Shown here one piece after another: positions 9,338-18,300 of a DNA stretch of 64,000 nt (within the stretch, counting starts at the first letter, position 1; the number at the start of each line of letters is the position of its first letter). Under the pieces are notes generated by a model. That model was not told where the DNA came from and ran no database searches. It worked only from the letters and a program-made list of their open reading frames with translations. Both the position numbers and the translations under genes were made by a program. Source of the DNA: Paenibacillus glycanilyticus (lineage in GTDB: Bacteria > Bacillota > Bacilli > Paenibacillales > Paenibacillaceae); assembly GCF_030161375.1 (NCBI RefSeq), contig NZ_BSSQ01000018.1:1-64000 (forward strand). Direction: 5' to 3'.

Positions 9338-10387
9338 ATGGCTACACCTAAAAAGAAAAGAAAACCATGGAAATGGGTACTCAGCGGTTTTCTCGTGGTT
9401 ATAGTTCTTGCCATCGGCGCCTTAGCTTATTGGGGCACAGGCGTATATAATTCGTTAGATAAGTTTAGTAAAGACAAAGAGGATTCTCGGTTTGGCCAAT
9501 TCGATGATAACACTACAGTAGAGGCTCCGCCGGAATGGCAAGGCAAAGAACGCGTTAATATTTTGCTCCTTGGCGGCGACGCCCGCGGTCTGGAGGAGAA
9601 CCAGGTACCGCGTTCCGACTCCATAATGATCGCGTCATTTGACCCGGTTACGAAAAAAGCCCATCTGTTCTCCGTATTGCGCGACACCTACATTGATATT
9701 GAAGGCCATGGCAGAGGCCGGATCAACACCGCTATTACGCTTGGCGGACCGCAGCTGGCCATGAAGACCGTCGGCGACCTGCTTGGTCTCGACATTCAAT
9801 ATTATGTGTATACGGATTTCGAAGGATTCAAAGCATTGGTTGATTCGATCGGCGGCGTGTACTTCGATGTCGAGAAGGACATGCATTACACCGATAATGC
9901 CGATAAGAACAAATACGATATCGATCTGAAAAAAGGCTACCAGCTGCTCGACGGCGACAAAGCGCTGCAATATGTCCGCTTCCGCCACGATGCAATGAGC
10001 GACTTCACCCGTACGGAACGTCAGCGCGATTTCATGAACGCTGTGGCGAGCAAGCTCAAATCCGGATGGAACATCGTACAGATGCAGAAAATTCTGGACA
10101 GCGTATCGCCATACATCGAGACAAACCTGCAGGTTACCGATATGCTGAAGCTAGGCCAGCTGGGCGTTAAATCCCACTTGGCGGGCACGCAGCAGGTCCC
10201 TCCAATGGATCTGATCGCCGAAGAAAGAGTTGGCGGCGCGTCCGTCCTTGGCGTCAGCGATCTGGATGCTCTGAAAGCTTCCGTCCAGGAGGCTTTGTCG
10301 AAGGACGATACCGAAGCTACGCCGTCCCCTTCGCCAGGTACCGAAGGAAGCACGGATACAACGACAAATAATAGCAGTACACAATAG
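9338..10387 (+). CDS. LytR-CpsA-Psr (LCP) family wall-polymer ligase
   Basis: A 349-residue membrane-anchored LCP protein. A basic cytoplasmic tip (KKKRKPWKW) is followed by one transmembrane helix at about residues 12-34 and an extracellular LCP domain. Family motifs are present: LLLGGDARG near the start of the domain, PRSDSIMI, SVLRDTYIDI, and YVRFRHDAMSDFTRTERQR, which carries the conserved Arg residues that bind the lipid pyrophosphate. LCP enzymes transfer teichoic or other glycopolymers from lipid carriers to peptidoglycan. The C-terminus is a Ser/Thr/Pro-rich tail. Several paralogues normally exist, so no gene symbol is given. The gene appears monocistronic, with its own terminator. 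Confidence 0.93.
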   Translation: MATPKKKRKPWKWVLSGFLVVIVLAIGALAYWGTGVYNSLDKFSKDKEDSRFGQFDDNTTVEAPPEWQGKERVNILLLGGDARGLEENQVPRSDSIMIASFDPVTKKAHLFSVLRDTYIDIEGHGRGRINTAITLGGPQLAMKTVGDLLGLDIQYYVYTDFEGFKALVDSIGGVYFDVEKDMHYTDNADKNKYDIDLKKGYQLLDGDKALQYVRFRHDAMSDFTRTERQRDFMNAVASKLKSGWNIVQMQKILDSVSPYIETNLQVTDMLKLGQLGVKSHLAGTQQVPPMDLIAEERVGGASVLGVSDLDALKASVQEALSKDDTEATPSPSPGTEGSTDTTTNNSSTQ

Positions 10388-10428
10388 GGATATATATAGA
10401 TAGAGAAATTAAGAATACGCAGACCAAA

Positions 10429-10472
10429 AGGACCTCCTCTTTCGCCACTTGGCGGAATTGGAGGTCTTTTTT
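10429..10472 (+). terminator. Terminator of the LCP gene
   Basis: GACCTCC at 10431 pairs with GGAGGTC ending at 10466, with an inner CGCC/GGCG stem, followed by a run of T. It is 40 bases after the LCP stop codon. Confidence 0.88.
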
Positions 10473-10895
10473 ACGCCGCCGGACAGTAGAGTCTGTATGC
10501 CTGTGCGGACGGTGTATTCGTCTTATTGTTGCTTTCCGCTTACGTTGCGCAGAATACATCATAAACGAGCATTCGAGCCTCTTTTCTCGTATATCCTGCA
10601 CGGATTACAGCATATTGTTACTAAAATGTTCATTTCGATTCGTTGTGCAGGAATAAGCTGCATTTTGTGCAAGGCATCACCTCAACCTCGCCCAATTGGG
10701 GCTTTTATGCTGCATTCCTTGCAACGAGGCTTATAGCTGCTTTTGTATGGACGTCCGCTCCAGGCGTCATGCCCGGCATACGACTTTGCTTTTTGCTCGG
10801 ACTGCGCGATAATGGAGAGGTCTATTTCTCTTCATTCAGGCCGCGTGCGGATGTATTCGGCTTACATAACACAATGAAATACGGAGGATTTATCT
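10473..10895. other. Long intergenic region before hemL with dispersed-repeat motif
   Basis: No convincing gene is visible; the reading frames here are short and have no supported start. The stretch carries several related short words of the type TGCA-n-GCTGCAT. At 10597-10616 there is a 20-base motif that recurs with one mismatch at 48142-48161. The proximal part should contain the promoter of the aminomutase gene, whose ribosome binding site (GGAGG) lies just before 10896. Confidence 0.6.
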
Positions 10896-12200
10896 ATGCA
10901 ACGCAAACGTTCAGAGGCGCTTTACGAGGAAGCGCTGCAGCATATTGTCGGGGGCGTCAACAGCCCTTCCCGCTCTTACAAAGCGGTAGGCGGCGGTGCG
11001 CCGGTATTTATGAAACGCGCGGAAGGCGCCTACTTCTACGATGTCGACGACAATCGTTACATCGATTACTTGGCGGCTTACGGCCCGATTATTACGGGAC
11101 ATGCCCATCCGCATATTACCGAAGCGATCGTCCGCGCAGCTCAGAATGGCACGCTGTACGGCACGCCTACCGAGCTCGAAATTCAGATGGCCCGCATGCT
11201 GAAGGAAGCTATTCCTTCTCTTGATAAAGTCCGCTTCGTTAACTCCGGCACCGAAGCCGTCATGACGACGATCCGCGTAGCCCGCGCATTCACGAAACGA
11301 AACAAGATCATCAAATTCGCCGGCTGCTACCACGGCCATTCCGATCTGGTTCTTGTTGCGGCTGGCTCCGGTCCTTCTACGCTTGGCATTCCGGATAGTG
11401 CCGGCATTCCGACCAGCATCGCCCAAGAAGTCATCACCGTTCCATTCAACGACCTGGATGCTTTGAAGGAAGCGCTGGAGCGTTGGGGCGACGATTCGGC
11501 TGCCGTTATGGTGGAACCGATTGTTGGCAACTTCGGTATGGTTATGCCAAAGCCCGGATTCCTCGAAGGTGTCTGCAAATTGACACGCGAAGCAGGAGCC
11601 CTCGTTATTTATGATGAGGTTATTACGGCGTTCCGTTTCCACTATGGCACAACGCAAACGTTTAACGTTTTCCCGGATTTCAAAGCCATTGAGCCGGATC
11701 TTACCGCGCTTGGCAAAATCATCGGCGGCGGTCTGCCGATTGGCGCGTACGGCGGCCGCAAAGAAATTATGGAGCAGGTTGCTCCGCTTGGCCCGGCTTA
11801 TCAGGCGGGTACGATGGCGGGCAATCCCGCTTCCATCTCGGCTGGCATCGCTTGCCTTGAGGTGCTGCAGGAAGCCGGTGTGTATGATCGCATGAACGAT
11901 CTTGCAACTACATTGGCAGACGGTCTGCGGACATCGGCAGCCAAACATGGCGTTCCGCTTACGATTAACCAAATCCGCGGTTCGTTCTCCACCCATTTCT
12001 GCGACCATCCGGTAACGAACTATGATGAAGCGCAGGATACGGACGGCGAAATGTTCGGCCGCTTCTTCAAGCTCATGCTGGAGCAAGGCATTAACCTTGC
12101 CCCTTCCAAATATGAAGCGTGGTTCCTGACCATCGCGCATACCAAAGAAGACATCGCCGCTACCCTCGCAGCAGCTGAGCATGCCTTCTCGAAACTATAA
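10896..12200 (+). CDS. hemL: Glutamate-1-semialdehyde 2,1-aminomutase
   Basis: A 434-residue class III PLP enzyme that converts glutamate-1-semialdehyde to 5-aminolevulinate for heme and other tetrapyrroles. Recognisable motifs are GGVNSPSRSYKAVGG at the N-terminus, FVNSGTEAVM, YHGHSD and the PLP lysine Lys274 in LGKIIGGGLPIGAYGG. It stands alone rather than in a hem operon. Together with the nearby bcp gene it resembles the Bacillus subtilis gsaB-ygaF neighbourhood, so it may be the second isozyme, GsaB. A strong terminator follows. Confidence 0.95.
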   Translation: MQRKRSEALYEEALQHIVGGVNSPSRSYKAVGGGAPVFMKRAEGAYFYDVDDNRYIDYLAAYGPIITGHAHPHITEAIVRAAQNGTLYGTPTELEIQMARMLKEAIPSLDKVRFVNSGTEAVMTTIRVARAFTKRNKIIKFAGCYHGHSDLVLVAAGSGPSTLGIPDSAGIPTSIAQEVITVPFNDLDALKEALERWGDDSAAVMVEPIVGNFGMVMPKPGFLEGVCKLTREAGALVIYDEVITAFRFHYGTTQTFNVFPDFKAIEPDLTALGKIIGGGLPIGAYGGRKEIMEQVAPLGPAYQAGTMAGNPASISAGIACLEVLQEAGVYDRMNDLATTLADGLRTSAAKHGVPLTINQIRGSFSTHFCDHPVTNYDEAQDTDGEMFGRFFKLMLEQGINLAPSKYEAWFLTIAHTKEDIAATLAAAEHAFSKL

Positions 12201-12204
12201 TATT

Positions 12205-12245
12205 TAAAGAGCCATCCCATTCTTAGATAATGGGATGGCTCTTTT
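12205..12245 (+). terminator. Terminator of hemL
   Basis: AAGAGCCATCCCAT and its complement flank an 8-base loop, followed by TTTT, a few bases after the hemL stop codon. Confidence 0.9.
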
Positions 12246-12335
12246 CGTATTTGCGCTTGCCACACTCCTATGATTCTCATCAATCCCATCTGTACTCTCT
12301 CTACCGTGCCGTCTCCTATCCGCAAACAAGCAATA

Positions 12336-12358
12336 AGCCCCCGCAAATTGCGGGGGCT
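12336..12358 (-). terminator. Terminator of the GH16/SLH giant gene
   Basis: A perfect inverted repeat AGCCCCCGCAA/TTGCGGGGGCT, 17 bases beyond the stop codon at 12375 on the minus strand. It is followed by TTATTGCTTG rather than a pure T tract, so termination may be imperfect. Confidence 0.75.
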
Positions 12359-12374
12359 CATCTCTTGCAACTTA

Positions 12375-15300
12375 TTAGCTGTTATAAATCTCGATTTCGT
12401 ATAACGAAGGACCATATGGAGCAAAGCCCTTCTCTGTTACATAGATTCGTACATATTGACCTTGCACAGGAGTATCCAGATTAATGATCTGCTTCAATCC
12501 GTCTCCGCTAAGCGATTGTCCCGAGACGGTATGGACTGTCGTCCAGTTAGCGTTATCGGTCAGATCAGCACCAGGCTGAGCTACTTGAATTTCGAACGAT
12601 TTCCCGTAAGCCCCTTCCCAGTTCAGAGCGAGTTTGTTGAAGGTTTCTACGGCACCAAGATCCACATAAATCCACTCCGGATGGTTATCGTTGTTAGTCG
12701 TCCAATTTGCTCCCCATCTGGAGCCTTGATCTCCGTCAGTAGCTTCAGCGGCATAAAATACATCTTGCTCCGATGAAGCAACGGCTGTCTTGCCAAGAGC
12801 AAGATTCACATCAGCCGCGATCACTTGCGTTACTTCATTGTCCGCATAACCGCTCGCCGATACCGTAACCGCGTAACTGCCTGCTGCTGTAAATACGCCT
12901 CCGTTCAGCGTGATCTTACCTGCTGCAACAATGTATTTATCTGCTGCAAGTGCAACATCATTGACTTTCACAGCGGTAACCGCAGCTTCCCAAGCAGCAT
13001 CGCTAGTAAAGCCCAACTCAATGCTGTTTCCTACTTTATTGCTAGTAGAATCACCTGTTAATGCCGGTCCAAGAGGAAGAATCGGATCAGGACTGGACGG
13101 CGTACCGTATACTTCAATCTCCCATAACGAGTAGCCCCATTGCGTGCCTCTGGCTGTAGCGTTAATTCGCACATGGCGTGCTTCTTCGCCATGCAGCGTA
13201 ATGTTGTCTATGCCGCCATTGCCGGAAGGCTCGGTGAAGACTGTCGTCCAATCGTCATCACCAGGAGAGTCCACTGATGAAACTTGAACCGTATACGTCT
13301 TGCCGTAAGCCCCTTCCCAGCTCAGCGTCATGCTCTCCAGCTTGTAAAGCTTCTTCAGATCAAGCGAGATCCACTCCGGATCCGAAGCAGCTGATTCCCA
13401 TCTTGTATTCGACTTGCCGTCAATCGCGTTAGCGGCAGGCTGATTGTTGGAAGAAGCGGTTGCCGTACTTCCAAGCGCGATGTTCTTCGCGTTGGTCTTC
13501 ACTTCTTGCGATACTTCCGCTGCCGCATAGCCATTAGCCAGAATGGCGATCGAATACGTCTTGATCGATGGGAACAGAGAGGCGTCAAGCGTAATTTTGC
13601 CTGCCGCAACCGTGTATTTGCCCGCATTCACGGCTGCCCCGTCAACCGTAATGCCCGTAATGGCGTTACTCCACGCGGCATTATCCGTAAAGGTCAGTTC
13701 AATAGGATTGGTCAGCTTATTATCCGTCGAATCTGCAGTCACCGTTGGCGGTGATACCTTCTCGCGGACGGCTACTTCATCAATATGAATCGTATGCTCG
13801 CCGGTTGGGGTCGTGATGTCTCCGCTAATCACGTTGCCAAGCAAGTATTTCACCGTCAGCGTCATATCGGCGGTTGGCTTCAATACTTTCGTGTAGACCG
13901 TAGAAGAATCGCCCGTAAGATTGAACAGCACCTGCTGATTGCCGCTATACCCGGTCAGCTCGACCAGAATCGGACGGTTAACGGTCGACCAGGCTTTAAA
14001 GCTCAGCTCATACGTTTTGCCGGCTTTCAGCTTGATGCCGGATTGCATGAATTGCGTGGACCATGTATACGGAACGCTCCATTGAGGATCCAAACCGCCG
14101 TTATAGTTGATTTGGATTGCAGCCTTCTCGTCCTCTACCGAAATCGAAGAGTAGTCGTCGGCTCCTTTCCATGATTCCCAGTTAGCCGTACCGTTCGTAA
14201 AGCTGCCGTTCAATACGAGATTGCCATCGCCTGAGAAAACTTGCTGCGTCAAGACAGCATCGCCATACCCAGTCGCGGCTACCTTCACTGGGTAGTTGCC
14301 GTCAACGGAGAAGACATCCGAATGAAGCGTTAATGTCCCTGCTGTGACGGTGTATTGCGTTGCGTTCAGAGCTGCACCATTTACGGACACCGACGTAATA
14401 GCGCCTCTCCAGGTTGCGTCATCCGCAAAAGGAATCATGATCTCTTGGCCAGCAAGGTTATCCGTACTGTCCGCTACCATTGTTGGAGGACGCTTCACCG
14501 GCGCATTTTCCACCTCAAGCACCACGTTGTCGATCCAGACGGTACCCACTGCTCCACCCGGCGTTTTGCCGAGCATGATCTTCAGCGCAAGCAATTCGTC
14601 GGCCGTAGGACGAACCGTAAACTTCATATGCGCCCAATCCGTACCAATCGCCTGCACGCCGGAATCAAATCTGCGGGCGTACGATGCGTTTTCCAAGGTC
14701 GCCTGCAGGTCGCGTGCGACGGAAGCTTTTACGTCAAACTCCAGCGTGTAGGTTAAGCCCTTCTTGAAGCTCATGCCGCCTTGAATCAGCATGTTGCTGT
14801 ACGGCTGATTGCCCAGGCTTGTAATAGTAAGCTTTGCGGCTCCATCTTCCGTGGAGAACTGTGCACCCCCGCCATCTTGCGTATTCTGCTCCCAATTCAG
14901 AAGGCCGGCGAAGAAATCGCCGTTCTTCAGCGGGAACAGATCAACGCCCGTGAAGTCGAAGTTGTTATTCGTCGTGCGAATTAGGGAGACGTTGTCGATC
15001 GCAACATCCGAGTCATTACCGCCTAGTCCAAAGACAAGCTGGCCTTCCTCATCCGTTACGCCAACCGGCATCGTAAACGCGAACTCCTGACTGCCCATTG
15101 CCGTGCCGATTGTAAAATCTTTCGAAGCATAGACCGTATGGCCGTCTTTGCTTACGAATGAAACCTTAATGGAACGTTCCGCTTCCCCGGAAGCCTTGAA
15201 GTTCAGCTTATAAGAGTCGTTCTGAAGCAGATTGATGCCCTTCTGCGTAAGCGTAACGTCCGAAGGACTGTCTCCGCCGTTTGCGATAGCTGCTTCAAGC

Positions 15301-18300
15301 TGTCTTGCATTCGGGTCAACCGAAGCAAAAGCATCTGCGTCGCCCGAAGTTTCAAAGTTCCAGAAAGTCATGCGATCCATCGTTCCAAGATCAAAATTGC
15401 CGTTATAGACATGTTGTCCGTTGCCAAGCGGCGCTTTCGCTCCGTCTTGCTCCGATACCGCATCAACTTCTTCGATCTTAATATTGCCGATCCATACCGT
15501 GTTGGTATTGAGACCAAGATTAAGCTCCAGACGCGCGGCAAGATCGGTGTCGTTATTCATCAGGAAGCGGTATTCATAATGCTTCAGATTGGTTGTCAGC
15601 GCGGCATCAAAGTTATCCGAATATGCGCCCCAGCCGTTATCCGCATCGCCGCCGACCTTCAGACTGATGTTTCTTGCTGCCGCTGCTTTGGCATCAAAGC
15701 TGATTTTGTAAGCATGGCCTTTCGTAATGGTTGCATACTGAATCAATTGCAGAGCATAATTCTGGTTGCCCCCGCTAGTAATTGATACTTTGGCGAACTT
15801 ATCGTCTCCGATCGTATCCACGATCGCGGAACCCGCTCCGCCAAAGTCCGGCGTATGCAGGAAGTTCCAATAGTTCGCGTTAAGCGCCTGCGTGGAATCC
15901 GTAATATCGGTCAAGCCATGCTCGAAGCCTTGATCAACAATCGCTTTCGCGTTAGCCGGAATTTCGTCCTTCGAATCCGGCTCTACCGGCGTGCGGTAAG
16001 GACGGCCCGTCAGTTCGTAGGCACGAACATAGTCCACTTCCATCTTCGCTGGCAGATCGCTGTCGGCCGGAAGACGATTGCCGTCAAATTGGCCGCCAAC
16101 GGCTAGGTTCAGAATAATATAGAACGGTTTGTCAAACGGCGCGGGATAAGCGTATTTATCCGGCTGATCGGCGCCCCAGCTGTTCCAGTTGTTAACCGTC
16201 TGATAGAGATTGCCGTCCACATACCAGCGGATCTCGCCCGGCTCCCACTCTACCGAGTAGGTATGATAGCCGGAGATGGATTCGCCTTCAGGGAAGGTGT
16301 AAGCCGCACCCGTTGCTTTATTGTTCGGAGCGTTCTTGCCGTAATGGATCGTTCCGCCGACTTCATGCGGCAGACGGCCTCTCGCTTCCATAATATCAAG
16401 TTCGCCGGATGCAGCCCATCCGCCGTATTCGCTGTCGGCAGGCATCATCCAGAAGGCTGGCCAAATGCCGGATCCTTCGGGAAGCTTCATGCGTGCTTCG
16501 AATTTGCCGTAAGCCTTCGTAAACGTATTGCTGGTCCAGAGACGTCCCGAAGTATACGGCTTGCCGTTAAACGTCTCTTTTTTCGCGGTAATAACGAGGT
16601 TGCCGGTTGTCGGATCAACGGCAATATTTTGCTTGCGGTAATATTGCTGCTCGTTATTGCCCCAGTCCGCAACGCCGTATTCGGAGCCATTGCCTTCCTG
16701 GTAGCCCCACTTCGTCAAATCGACGCCGTTTGTATCCGGATTAACGGCATCGCCGTTAAACTCGTCGGACCAGACCAAGCTCCACAATTGCTGGGTTTCC
16801 ACCGTTTGCGTCACTTGCCCAAGCTCATAACCGGAAGCTTGAATAACAATGACATGATCGCCAGCTACCGCAAAGACGCCGGACTTGATGGTAACGCTGT
16901 TTGCCGTAATCGTATAATCATCCGCAGCAATAGCCGTGCCATCTACGGTAATGGAATGAATCGCATTGCTCCAGCTTGGCTGGGAGGCAAAGGTAAGCAT
17001 TATATCTTTGCCGAGGCTGTTGTCTGACACATCCGGCGTCAGCACCGGAGCTGCCGGAAGACGAATATCATTCTGAGTGGGTGCGATCTCTCCAATCGCT
17101 TCCATCGCGCCTTTTTCTTCAAAGCGGACATTGTCGATGAAAATATCGTGTGCATCCATCGCCGCTCCGTAATAACCAAGCAAATACTTCAAGCCTACTG
17201 CATCTTCCCTAGGCATCGTGAATTCAAAGGAATAACTCTTTGTTGTTGTGCCCAGCGTTACTTCCTCAGCCATATACTTCGTGTACGTGCTGTTCTCCGC
17301 TATGACTCCAATCTTCTTGGCTACAGTCGCCCTCGCGTCAAACTTCACAATATAGGTTTTGTCCTTCTGCAATTGAAGGGGTTGCTGCAACAGCATGACA
17401 TCCCAAGGATTCGCGCCTACATTCTCAACGGTAACTTTGGCTCTTCCGTTGTTGAAGTCATAGGAGGCTTTCGAGGTTCCGTCATACACGCCTTGCACAT
17501 GCTGGGACCAGTTCGCGTTCCCATCCGTGAAATAGCCGTTTTGGAGCAAGAACGCTTTCTCGCGAGCGCCCTTCAGCTCCACGCGCACATTATCCACGTA
17601 TACGTCATGCGCCCCAGCCGGATTCGTTGCTTGCTTACCGAGCAATACCTTGAAGGAAGCAGCCGTATCAGCGGTAACCGGCAGTTCATAAGTGAATGTC
17701 TGGTAATCGCCAGTCAAGTGCACCGTATGCGTGAGCAGACGATCCGTAGCATTATCGATAACAATATCCGCATCGCGATCAACAGAGGATTTGAGATCTA
17801 CCGATACCAAATAGGTTTTGTCTCTATAGAGATTGAAGTTATTTTGCATCAGCATAACATCCCAGGCATAATTGCCGACGCTGCTTACATTCACCTTCAT
17901 GCTTCCGGCATCTTCGGTATAACCGGTCACATGATCCCATCCGTCATAAAAACCTTGCACATGCAGATTCCACGATGCCTTGCCGTTGGAGAAATCGCCG
18001 TTCTTGAGCGGGAACTGATCGCTTAATGGCAGATCATTGTTCGCGCGCAATAAGGCAACATCGTCGATCGCAACATCCGCATCGCTGCCGCCCAGCATAA
18101 AGACAAGAATCGCATTGCTATCCGCTGCTGTGCCCGTATTAAAGTTCACGGTCTGTTCTGCAGAAGCAGTCGTCAGGTTCACCGCGATTGGCTCCACAAG
18201 GTTAGTGCCGTCTTGCTTCTGAATCCCTACCTTGATCGTACGATCCGAAGCCGCGCTTGCTTTAAACTTTAGTTGATAATCGTTGTTCGGAACAATCTTG

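Noticed and set aside
10911..12182. 423-residue minus-strand frame inside hemL
   Set aside because: It lies wholly opposite a clear aminomutase, has Arg/His-rich composition typical of antisense frames and no ribosome binding site.
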